This document shows positions 1 through 6,551 of a stretch of DNA of 17,330 nucleotides, piece by piece. Numbering within the stretch: the stretch's first letter is position 1; every line of letters begins with the position of its first letter. The notes beneath the pieces are model-generated. The model saw only the letters and a list, made by a program, of their open reading frames with translations, did not search any database and was not told the DNA's origin. The position numbers and the translations under genes were made by a program. The stretch comes from TC-15 sp034437275 (GTDB lineage: Bacteria > Chloroflexota > Anaerolineae > Aggregatilineales > Aggregatilineaceae): contig DAOTUD010000160.1 of assembly GCA_034437275.1 (NCBI GenBank), positions 1 through 17,330 on the forward strand, written 5' to 3'.

Positions 1-436
1 TCAGGCCAATGTTGCCGATCTCGGTTTCCACAATCGGCATTTTATAGCCTTCGCGGAAAGCCATCCGCTCTTCGCCGCGCAGATGCACTTTGTTGTAGCT
101 GCCAAGCATCTCGCCGTCCGGTCCGACCAGGACCGCCGTATTGAAGATGATACTCTCGACTTTTTCCTTGGTGACCAGCCCGAACGCAATGTACACGCCG
201 AACTCGGCGGCACGCTGCGCCATGAGATTCACGGTTGGGCCGGGGATGCGTTGGGCCATTTCGGTGAAGCGTACGCCTAACTCATACCCGCTGGTGGTCA
301 GTTCGGGGAATACAATCAGGTCGACTTTTTGCTGGGAAGCAATCTTGGAGACAAAGTCGGACATTTTCACCAAGTTGTCTTCTGCTTCGCCCAAAGTCGG
401 TTTCATCTGAACCGTTGCTATCGTAATTTCGCGCAT
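1..436 (-). CDS. Carbon-nitrogen hydrolase (nitrilase superfamily), 3' end cut by the window
   Basis: The frame runs from an ATG at 436 off the left edge and shows the first 145 residues. Family members hydrolyse nitriles or amides, or condense them, with a Glu-Lys-Cys triad. Visible are the beta-alpha start (ITIATVQMKP), the catalytic glutamate in VFPEL (E45) and the catalytic lysine in YNKVHLRGEE (K116). The cysteine would lie just beyond the edge, so activity cannot be judged. The start is supported by a GAGGAG Shine-Dalgarno 7-8 nt upstream. A promoter with a perfect -35 lies about 60-85 bp upstream. The substrate is unknown; omega-amidase, N-carbamoyl hydrolase and plain amidase are all possible. 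It is read away from the SDR/redoxin operon terminator. Confidence 0.85.
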   Translation of the reverse strand, partial: MREITIATVQMKPTLGEAEDNLVKMSDFVSKIASQQKVDLIVFPELTTSGYELGVRFTEMAQRIPGPTVNLMAQRAAEFGVYIAFGLVTKEKVESIIFNTAVLVGPDGEMLGSYNKVHLRGEERMAFREGYKMPIVETEIGNIGL

Positions 437-492
437 GGATTCTCCTCATTCGCGGGGTTAATTCCTCATTTGGGGCTGAATTGCAATTCCTT

Positions 493-522
493 AATGTAGC
501 GCCAAAACATCTGTCTTGTCAA
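493..522 (-). promoter_or_regulatory. Sigma-70-like promoter of the nitrilase-family gene, with a dyad over the -35
   Basis: On the minus strand a consensus -35 TTGACA (522-517) is followed after 18 nt by TACATT (498-493). The perfect inverted repeat TGTCA-AA-TGACA (517-528) covers the -35, which would suit a repressor site. Motif reading only. Confidence 0.5.
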
Positions 523-567
523 ATGACAGAACACATGAGCGCCCGCACACAAACCAGAACAGAACAT

Positions 568-596
568 AAAAATAGAGAGGCACAACAGCCTCTCTA
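568..596 (-). terminator. Rho-independent terminator of the redoxin-SDR operon
   Basis: A 9-bp perfect stem (TAGAGAGGC / GCCTCTCTA, 573-596) has a 6-nt loop. On the minus strand it is followed by TTTTT (572-568). It lies 27 nt after the SDR stop codon. Confidence 0.85.
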
Positions 597-623
597 CATA
601 AGTCCAGTGCCATGCAGGACGGG

Positions 624-1259
624 TTATGTCAGGTCCAGTGTGCCTTTCTGCCCGTCCTGGTAGGCCTGGAGGATGCGGTCGGCCACTTTCTGGGGGCTGG
701 CCGCGTTGGACGGTAACTGCATGGGCACTTTGTCCCACAGCGGCGTGGCGACGGCCCCGGGTCGCACTACCGTGACCCGCAGCTTGCGCTGCTCCTTGCG
801 AAGCGCATCCGCGAAGGCTTCGATGCCCGCTTTGGCGCTGGCATACGCCGCCAGGCCCGGCAGCCGCAGCCGTTCGCTGACCGCGCCCAAAAACACCACG
901 TGCGCATCCGGCGCGAGCAGAGGCAGGCTGTGGTGGATGGTCACGAAGGCCCCCGTCAGGTTCGCGTTGAGGATACGCTGCCAGTCGTCGAGGTCCTGGT
1001 CGGCGACGGGTTGGGACGTGATATCCCCGGCGGCATATACCCACAGATCGATGGCGTCGACCTCCTGCCCGGCCAGCATCACGGCCTGCTGCACGGCGGC
1101 GTCGTCAGCAGCGTCGGCCTCGAACACGTGCGGCGTCAGGTCGTCCAGTCCGGCTGGATGGCGGGCGGCGGCCAGCACTGTCCAGCCCTCCTCCACCAAC
1201 TTGGCGGTCAAGGCGCGCCCAATGCCGCCAGTGGCTCCCCAAATCATCGCGGTTGGCAT
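624..1259 (-). CDS. Short-chain dehydrogenase/reductase (SDR) family protein
   Basis: A 211-aa Rossmann-fold protein, slightly shorter than classical SDRs (about 250 aa). The NAD(P)-binding motif GATGGIG is at residues 8-14, YAAG (the NAAG equivalent) at 75-78, LNANLTG around N100, and the catalytic pair YASAK (Y139, K143), followed by VRPGAV. The usual catalytic serine, 13 residues before the Tyr, is alanine here (A126 in LGAVSER); S128 might stand in. The substrate cannot be predicted. It starts 11 nt after the redoxin stop, and its GGAG ribosome-binding site overlaps that stop (TAGGAG), so the two genes are probably co-transcribed. It ends before a strong terminator. Confidence 0.9.
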   Translation of the reverse strand: MPTAMIWGATGGIGRALTAKLVEEGWTVLAAARHPAGLDDLTPHVFEADAADDAAVQQAVMLAGQEVDAIDLWVYAAGDITSQPVADQDLDDWQRILNANLTGAFVTIHHSLPLLAPDAHVVFLGAVSERLRLPGLAAYASAKAGIEAFADALRKEQRKLRVTVVRPGAVATPLWDKVPMQLPSNAASPQKVADRILQAYQDGQKGTLDLT

Positions 1260-1270
1260 GGTAATGTCTC

Positions 1271-1744
1271 CTATTCGTTCCGGTTCAACTTGTCCAGCAT
1301 GTTCAGGATGCGTTCGTTTTCAGGGATGTCGCGCATCGAATTGCCGTGATGCTGGTAATGCACGCGCCCCTGCTTGTCGATCACCACCAGCGCGGGCATC
1401 CGGCCCAGCTTGAGCAGCCGAACCTGCTGGCCGAACAGCTTGGCGACGCTGTGGTCCGGGTTGGGCAGGCCTACGAACGGGAGTTGTTCTTTCTCCCAGT
1501 ATTCCTTAAAAGCTTCGGGTTTCTCTGGCCCCACCACAAGGATCTCGGTGTCTCGTTTCACAAATTCCTGGTAATCCTGGCGCAACTGCGCCATGTGCCG
1601 GCGGCAGAACGGTCAATTAAAGCCCCGGTTGAAGACCAGGACGGCGTGCTTTTTGCCTTCGTAGTCGGACAGGCTGACTTCGCGGCCTTCGGTGTCGACC
1701 AGTGTGAAATCTTGCGCCTCGAGGGTGGATACGTCTTCCGGCAT
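1271..1744 (-). CDS. Selenocysteine-containing redoxin (AhpC/TSA, Prx-like), UGA recoded at residue 44
   Basis: Read through one in-frame TGA (1615-1613), this is a 157-aa thioredoxin-fold peroxidase-like protein. Residues 1-43 (MPEDVSTLEAQDFTL... to NRGFN) and residues 45-157 (PFCRRHMAQLRQDYQEF onward, ending LNMLDKLNRNE) together cover one full redoxin domain. The motif at the TGA is FNRGFN-U-PFCRRH. In Cys homologues this position is the first Cys of a CPxC motif in RGxxCPFC, aligning with the peroxidatic Cys of peroxiredoxins. C47 would be the resolving or partner thiol. A SECIS-like hairpin follows 25 nt downstream. The start at 1744 has a strong AAGGAGG site; longer N-terminal extensions lack one. 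An automatic gene caller would split it into two fragments or call a pseudogene. It is the first gene of an operon with the SDR. Activity would need the Sec machinery encoded elsewhere. Confidence 0.85.
1578..1593 (-). promoter_or_regulatory. Bacterial SECIS-like hairpin within the redoxin coding sequence
   Basis: On the minus strand TGGCGC-AGTT-GCGCCA forms a perfect 6-bp stem with a 4-nt apical loop. The loop begins 25 nt after the UGA (1613-1615), within the 16-37 nt spacing known for bacterial SECIS elements. It has a G at its second position followed by U, as those elements require. A less regular alternative stem (CTGC-C-GCC / GGCGCAG) also exists but would place the loop too close to the UGA. 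Confidence 0.7.
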
Positions 1745-1839
1745 AGGTCCTCCTTGCTGCATGCTGACATTCGGTCTGATCAATCTGTCATTTAGAGTGT
1801 AGCAAATTGAGCCAGAAGGACCGGGTGTTTTAAACAACT

Positions 1840-1868
1840 GCTTAGCGAACGCTGATCGCAGATTAAGC
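1840..1868 (-). terminator. Possible weak terminator after the pseudouridine synthase gene
   Basis: On the minus strand GCTTA...TAAGC encloses GCGA...TCGC and is followed by AGTTGTTTAAAAC. The stem is imperfect and the T-run is broken, so it is only a candidate. The 130-bp gap (1745-1874) must also carry the redoxin promoter, for which no good consensus hexamers were seen. Confidence 0.3.
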
Positions 1869-1874
1869 TATAAG

Positions 1875-2792
1875 CTAGCGGGGCAGCTTGCGCAGCACAT
1901 CCTGGAGTGGCGCCGGCAGCGGAGCGTCGACGGTCAGCGGGGCGTCGTCATCGGGCCGGGTGAGGCTGATCGACGCCGCGTGCAGGAAATGCCGCTTGAG
2001 CTTGACGCGCTGCTTGCGCCGTCCGTACACCGTATCGCCCACCACCGGATGCCCGATAAACGCCATGTGAACGCGAATCTGGTGGGTGCGCCCGGTGTAG
2101 GGGAACACCTCCAGCAGGCTGAAGTCCTGGTAGTATTCCGCGATGCGAAATTCGGTGACGGCTTCGCGCCCGTCGGAGAGCACGCGCATCCGCTTCCGGT
2201 GCTTGGGGTCGCGGCCAATCGGTGCTTCGATCCGCCCTTCGGGCGTGTCCGGCGTGCCTTCCACCAGCGCCAGATACTGTTTGTGAACTTCCCGATCTTT
2301 GAACTGCGCTTGCAAATAAGCGTGCATGGCTTCAGTTTTGGCGATCACGATCACGCCGGAGGTCTCTTTGTCCAGGCGGTGGACGATCCCGGCGCGTTCC
2401 GGCTCCGACCATGCGCCAAGCGGCGGCCAGCGAGCCAGCACCGCGTTGACCAGCGTCCCCGAACGGTGTCCATAAGCCGGATGCACGACCATCCCCGCCG
2501 GTTTGTTGACCACAGCCAGCGTGTCGTCTTCGTACAGCACCTCAAGCGGGATCGCTTCGGGCTGTGGGCTGTCGTCCGCCGGGGGCAGGGGAATCTGCAC
2601 CTGGACCTGCTCGCCGCCTTCGATACGGTACGAGGGCTTGACGGGCTGCCCATCGACGGTGACGCGCCCGTCGCGGATCAGGGTTTGGACCTGCGCGCGT
2701 GAAAGCTGCGCGAAGCGGGCGGCCAGCGCTTTGTCCAGACGCTCGCCGGGGGATTCGGCGATAAAGCCGACGGTTTCATAGTGTTCGCTCAT
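1875..2792 (-). CDS. rluD: RluA/RluD-family 23S rRNA pseudouridine synthase
   Basis: A 305-aa protein that isomerises uridine to pseudouridine in structured RNA. RluD modifies helix 69 of 23S rRNA, but the exact site here is inferred. An N-terminal S4-like RNA-binding domain covers roughly residues 17-66 (RLDKALAARF, GRVTVDGQPVKPSY). The catalytic domain carries VVNKPAGMVVHPA and the signature HRLDKETSGV with catalytic D141, then GRTHQIRVHMAFIGHPVVGDTVYG. Its length matches the family (about 300-325 aa). The start at 2792 was chosen because the protein then begins just before the S4 domain and GAGG lies upstream. A longer in-frame start would run into the divergent thioesterase gene. It is divergent from that gene across 73 bp. 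Confidence 0.92.
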   Translation of the reverse strand: MSEHYETVGFIAESPGERLDKALAARFAQLSRAQVQTLIRDGRVTVDGQPVKPSYRIEGGEQVQVQIPLPPADDSPQPEAIPLEVLYEDDTLAVVNKPAGMVVHPAYGHRSGTLVNAVLARWPPLGAWSEPERAGIVHRLDKETSGVIVIAKTEAMHAYLQAQFKDREVHKQYLALVEGTPDTPEGRIEAPIGRDPKHRKRMRVLSDGREAVTEFRIAEYYQDFSLLEVFPYTGRTHQIRVHMAFIGHPVVGDTVYGRRKQRVKLKRHFLHAASISLTRPDDDAPLTVDAPLPAPLQDVLRKLPR

Positions 2793-2807
2793 GTGCTCAT
2801 CCTCACA

Positions 2808-2836
2808 TTGCGGCCCATCCGGGCTGGCGCTAGAAT
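2808..2836 (+). promoter_or_regulatory. Promoter of the thioesterase gene
   Basis: TTGCGG (2808-2813), a 17-bp spacer and TAGAAT (2831-2836, five of six consensus bases) precede an AAAGGAG site (2848-2854) and the ATG at 2866. Confidence 0.5.
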
Positions 2837-2865
2837 GGCGGCGGCGTAAAGGAGTTTGGACAACC

Positions 2866-3294
2866 ATGCCACCAACTGACCGCTTTGTCTCCGAAAATAC
2901 GTTTTACGTGCGCTATGCCGAAACCGACGCGATGGGCATTGTCCATCACTCGGTGTCCATCGTCTACTTTGAGGAAGCCCGCAGCCACTACTCGCGCGAA
3001 ATTGGCGCAGACTATGCTGAGTTTGAGCGCAGCGGCTACTGGCTGACCGTCGCCGAAGTCCACGCCCGCTATATTGTACCCACTCGTTACGCGCAGCGCC
3101 TGACGGCGCGCTGCTGGGTGGAGGAACTCAAAAGCCGGACGCTGACCTTTGGCTACGAAATCGTCGACGCCGAGAGCCAGCAGGTATGCGTCACCGGCTA
3201 TTCCAAACATGTGTGCATCAATCACGATGCCCAGGTGTGCAAAATCCCTGCAAGCTGGCACGCCGCCTGGGGCAAGGGGCTGGGCACGGGCTGA
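2866..3294 (+). CDS. Acyl-CoA thioesterase, hot-dog fold (YbgC/4HBT family)
   Basis: A 142-aa cytoplasmic enzyme, the usual length for this family, which hydrolyses acyl- or 4-hydroxybenzoyl-CoA thioesters. The signature is near the N-terminus: VRYAETDAMGIVHH with catalytic D21, then YFEEARSHY. VPTRYAQRLTARCWVEE and LTFGYEIVD follow as the central strands. The start at 2866 fits a consensus AAAGGAG site and the family N-terminus; an upstream in-frame ATG at 2791 lies within the divergent gene's start region. It converges on the MoeA-PBP gene with only 6 nt between the two stop codons. The substrate is not predictable. Confidence 0.88.
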   Translation: MPPTDRFVSENTFYVRYAETDAMGIVHHSVSIVYFEEARSHYSREIGADYAEFERSGYWLTVAEVHARYIVPTRYAQRLTARCWVEELKSRTLTFGYEIVDAESQQVCVTGYSKHVCINHDAQVCKIPASWHAAWGKGLGTG

Positions 3295-3304
3295 GCGCGC
3301 TCAG
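3291..3304. repeat. Perfect 14-bp palindrome holding both convergent stop codons
   Basis: CTGAGCGCGCTCAG reads the same on both strands. The plus-strand TGA (3292-3294) and the minus-strand TGA (3303-3301) are symmetric parts of it. It may serve as a small bidirectional hairpin, but it has no T-tract. Confidence 0.55.
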
Positions 3305-5220
3305 ATGGCGACCCACTGGCCCATCGCCGCCACATCGTAGCCCGGCTGGGCCGCTACCGCCGCCCGGAAGGCGTCGTCTTCGAGCAGCGCCAGCACATGC
3401 TGGATGCGGGGCTGGTCGCTGTAGCGGGTGGGGATGACCAGATCGTAACGCTCGTGCGTGACCGGGATGAAGTCCAGCCCCAGTGCCATCGCCGCGTTGC
3501 GAATCCCCATGCCGCAATCCGCGCTGCCCGAGGCGACCGCCGCTGCGACCGCCAGATGCGTGTATTCTTCACGGTCGTAGCCTTCGATCTGGCCGGGATC
3601 GATACCGCGCTGCTGGAGTTCGTAGTCCAGCAGGACGCGGGTCCCCGCGCCGCGCTGCCGGTTGACGTAGCGTACGCGCGCCAGATCGTCCAGCGATTCG
3701 ATGTCCAGCGGATTGCCCGGCGCGGCCATCAAACCCTGCTCGCGATGGGTGAACGTCACCACCGCGACCGGCATGTCGCCCAGCGTGCGCCGGATGTAGG
3801 GCACGTTGTACTCGCCGGTGTCGGGATCGAGCAGGTGCGTGCCGGAAATGTGCGCCTCGCCGCGCTTCTGGGCAACCAGTCCGCCCAGGCTGCCCACGTT
3901 GGCCGACGCCAGCCGGTAGCCGGGGAACCGCACCGCCAGGTATTGCCCCAGCAGGTCGAGCATCGGGTCGTGGCTGCCGACGGCGACTACCGTGCGGGCG
4001 ATCTCCTCTGCCGTGCGGTACAGCAGCACCTCGACTTCGCTGCCGACGTCCAGGCCCTCGCTGAAGCGGGGGATGTGCAGCAGCCCATCCGCGCGCACCA
4101 GCGACGTGATTACGCCCGCGCCGCGTTTCAGCGGCGTGGCTAGCGTGCGATCCCCAACCTGCCCGACCGTCACGCGCACGTAATCATCGTCCCCGGTGGG
4201 CGATACGATCTTGCGCGTCAGCGTCGCGGGCAGGCGCTCGTAGCGGGGCGGCGGCTGGCCCATCCAGCGCCGCAGCACCGGCAGCATGAACAACTCGCCG
4301 GTCAGCGCGGCTGACACTGGGTAGCCCGGCACGCCGAATACCAGCACATCTGCGACGACCCCCATGATCACCGGATGGCCGGGGCGCACCGCGATGCCGT
4401 GCACCAGCAACTCGCCCGCCTTGCGCACCGCGCGCGCGGTATAGTCACGCGAACCGGCGGACGATCCTGACAGCACCAACACCAGGTCATGCTCCGCCAC
4501 TGCCTCGTTGATCGCGGCCTGGATCGCGCCGGCATCGTCCGGCAGCATGTCCCAGCGGGTGAACGTCCCGCCAGCGGCGCGCACTTGTGCCCCGAGCACG
4601 ATGCTGTTGTACTCGATGACGCTGCCCGGCTGCGGATCGCCGCTGGGCGGCACCAATTCGGAACCAGTCGGCAAGATGGCCACGCGCGGGCGACGCCGCA
4701 CCATCACCTTGCTGTGCCCGCTGCCGGCAATCGCGCCGATATCGTGCGGGCGCAGCACATGATTGGCGGGCAGCACCAGCTCCGTCGCGACCATGTCCTC
4801 GCCCATCATGCGGACGTGCTGCCAGGGCGCGACCGGGGCGCGGATTTCGATGGCTTCTTCGCCGATAGCTTGCGTGTGCTCGATCATGATCACGGCGTTG
4901 TAGGGGACCGGGAAGGCGGCACCAGTGTTGACCGGCAGTGCCTGCTCGGACACGTCCAGCCGGACCGGGCGTGTTTCGGTCGCGCCGACCGTATCGGCGG
5001 CCCGCACCGCGTAACCGTCCATCGCCGCCGCGTGGTAGTGCGGCGAGCTGATCTTGGCCCACACCGGCGCGGCGGTCACCCGCCCCAGCGCGTCGTCCAG
5101 GTCGACCCGTTCGCCGGGCAGCGCCTGCCATTTGTCGCACGCCGCCAGGGCCGCTTGCAGCCGGTCCTGGGCTTCCTGCATCGGAATATCTTCCAGATAA
5201 ATATCACGCTCGTCTGTCAT
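3301..5220 (-). CDS. MoeA-type molybdopterin molybdotransferase fused to a PBP-like substrate-binding domain
   Basis: A 639-aa protein. Residues 1-405 are MoeA-like, the enzyme that inserts molybdate (or tungstate) into adenylylated molybdopterin: AAAMDGYAV (67-72 region), LPTGSELV (183-190), VLSGSSAGSRD (249-259), GVPGYPVSA (296-304). Residues 413-635 form a type-2 periplasmic-binding-like domain (VAVGSHDPMLDLLGQYL, NVGSLGGL, NRQRGAGTRVLLDYEL, CGMGIRNAAMALGLDFIPV), as in known MoeA-PBP fusions and some ModE-like regulators. There is no signal peptide, so it is cytoplasmic. That domain may sense or present oxyanion or ligand; this is inference. The start at 5220 overlaps the upstream moeA stop by one base (TGATG), implying coupled translation. 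In-frame upstream extensions lie inside that gene and were rejected. Confidence 0.9.
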   Translation of the reverse strand: MTDERDIYLEDIPMQEAQDRLQAALAACDKWQALPGERVDLDDALGRVTAAPVWAKISSPHYHAAAMDGYAVRAADTVGATETRPVRLDVSEQALPVNTGAAFPVPYNAVIMIEHTQAIGEEAIEIRAPVAPWQHVRMMGEDMVATELVLPANHVLRPHDIGAIAGSGHSKVMVRRRPRVAILPTGSELVPPSGDPQPGSVIEYNSIVLGAQVRAAGGTFTRWDMLPDDAGAIQAAINEAVAEHDLVLVLSGSSAGSRDYTARAVRKAGELLVHGIAVRPGHPVIMGVVADVLVFGVPGYPVSAALTGELFMLPVLRRWMGQPPPRYERLPATLTRKIVSPTGDDDYVRVTVGQVGDRTLATPLKRGAGVITSLVRADGLLHIPRFSEGLDVGSEVEVLLYRTAEEIARTVVAVGSHDPMLDLLGQYLAVRFPGYRLASANVGSLGGLVAQKRGEAHISGTHLLDPDTGEYNVPYIRRTLGDMPVAVVTFTHREQGLMAAPGNPLDIESLDDLARVRYVNRQRGAGTRVLLDYELQQRGIDPGQIEGYDREEYTHLAVAAAVASGSADCGMGIRNAAMALGLDFIPVTHERYDLVIPTRYSDQPRIQHVLALLEDDAFRAAVAAQPGYDVAAMGQWVAI

Positions 5221-6455
5221 CAGAACAACACTACCTCTCCCCACGACCTGTCGCGTAAGCCGGTCGCGTTCAACGGCACTTTGAGCAAGCCGTCCGCCCC
5301 CACCAGCGTGAAAATGAGATTGCTTTTGCCGAAGACTGGTTCCGCCCACTGCTCGCCGTTGCGATTAAACAGGTGGACCGGCACGTAATCTTCGCGTCCG
5401 GCTACGGACGGCACATTGGCGGCGATCCGCGCATGGGTCCGCACCTGGAGTGGCACGTCCGTGCCGAGCAGGTGCGCGATGGCCGGTACGCCGAACAGGC
5501 TGAACATCACCAGCGCCGAGACGGGGTTGCCCGGCAGCCCGATCACCGGCTTGCCGTCCACCACGGCCAGGATGGTCGGTTTGCCGGGACGCGCTGCCAC
5601 GCCATGCACCAGCACCCCCGGCGCGCCCAGGCGATTGATCACCTCGGCGGTCATATCGCGCACGCTGACGCTGCTGCCCGCCGTGACGACCAGCATGTCG
5701 GACACGTCGAACACCTCAGACAGCGCGGCATAGAGGGCATCTGATTCGTCCGGGACGATGCCCAACATCCGCGCATCCGTCCCCGCCTGGGTACACAAGG
5801 CGTGGATCGTGCTGCTGTTGATGTCCCTGATCTGGCCGGGGGTCAGGTCCTGGGTGCCCGGTGTGACCAGTTCATCCCCGGTCGAAAACAGGCTGACGCG
5901 CGGACGCCGCGCCACCGCGATATCATCCGTCAGCCCCAGCGCCATCAACGCGCCGATATCCTGCGGCTGGAGCCGGTGCCCCGCCGGGATGATCGCCTGG
6001 TGCGGTTCTACATCCTCGCCGACTTGCAGCACGTTTTCCCCCGGCGCGACCGGCTTGAGCACCTCGATTTCGTCGTCGGAAAACGGCTGCGTGTTCTCGA
6101 CCATCACCACCGCGTCGGCGCTGGCCGGGAGCATCCCGCCGGTGTGGATCAACGCCGCCTGCGCCGCCTCGATATCCAGCGCTGCATGCTGGCCCATCAA
6201 TACCTCCCCCGCCACGCGCAGGTAAGCCGGGAGCGTCTCCGACGCGCCAAACGTATCGGCGGCCTGCACCGCGTAACCGTCCACCGTCGAGCGCCGGAAC
6301 GCGGGCAGCGCCTCGGGGCTGCGCACGGCCTGCGCCGTGACGCGGCCTAGCGCGTCGACGGTGCGGACGCTGTCGGTGGCGCTGCGCAGCGTGACCTGTT
6401 CCAGCCAGACCGTGCGGGCCTGGTCCGGGGGCAAAACCTCGAAAAACTCTGGCAT
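5220..6455 (-). CDS. moeA: Molybdopterin molybdotransferase (MoeA)
   Basis: A 411-aa protein of normal MoeA length, acting in the last step of molybdenum-cofactor synthesis. Motifs in order: RRSTVDGYAV (the conserved Asp of the MDGYA motif kept), GGMLPASADAVVMVE, VGEDV, IPAGHRLQPQDIG, FSTGDELVTPG, VVTAGSSVSVRDMT, GLPGNPVSALVMF and a C-terminal domain IV with GREDYVPV. The ATG at 6455 follows GGGAG at a good distance and gives the family N-terminus (MPEFFEVLPP). It is the first gene of a two-gene operon with a second, fused MoeA. Duplicated MoeA proteins in other organisms can separate Mo from W or serve different cofactor forms; here that is only a hypothesis. Confidence 0.92.
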   Translation of the reverse strand: MPEFFEVLPPDQARTVWLEQVTLRSATDSVRTVDALGRVTAQAVRSPEALPAFRRSTVDGYAVQAADTFGASETLPAYLRVAGEVLMGQHAALDIEAAQAALIHTGGMLPASADAVVMVENTQPFSDDEIEVLKPVAPGENVLQVGEDVEPHQAIIPAGHRLQPQDIGALMALGLTDDIAVARRPRVSLFSTGDELVTPGTQDLTPGQIRDINSSTIHALCTQAGTDARMLGIVPDESDALYAALSEVFDVSDMLVVTAGSSVSVRDMTAEVINRLGAPGVLVHGVAARPGKPTILAVVDGKPVIGLPGNPVSALVMFSLFGVPAIAHLLGTDVPLQVRTHARIAANVPSVAGREDYVPVHLFNRNGEQWAEPVFGKSNLIFTLVGADGLLKVPLNATGLRDRSWGEVVLF

Positions 6456-6496
6456 ACACACTCTCCCACACGTCAATTAACATTTAGAATCGTACC

Positions 6497-6531
6497 AAAA
6501 AAATGGTGCTGCTTACACAACACCATTTTTT
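6497..6531 (-). terminator. Rho-independent terminator after the fhs-TPR operon (potentially bidirectional)
   Basis: ATGGTG (6503-6508) pairs with CACCAT (6521-6526) across a 12-nt loop. It is flanked by seven A and six T, so the minus strand ends in a T7 tract and the A/T runs extend the stem. It lies 21 nt past the TPR stop and 42 nt upstream of the moeA start. Confidence 0.8.
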
Positions 6532-6551
6532 GATCTATCCGGTGGGTTGCC

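Noticed and set aside
673..1413. Plus-strand open frame across the SDR and redoxin genes
   Set aside because: Low-complexity Arg/Ser/Ala-rich translation opposite an unmistakable SDR; no ribosome-binding site or domain.
1613..1837. A separate 74-aa protein ending at the TGA, with a second 107-aa protein at 1271-1594
   Set aside because: The two frames are identical, each lacks half of a redoxin domain, and the second has no ribosome-binding site at its ATG. One Sec-containing protein explains both.
3397..5388. Long open frames antisense to the MoeA genes (for example 3397-4143 and 4489-5388)
   Set aside because: They are mirror frames of GC-rich coding sequence: rich in Arg, His and Ala, without recognisable domains, and opposite clear MoeA motifs.
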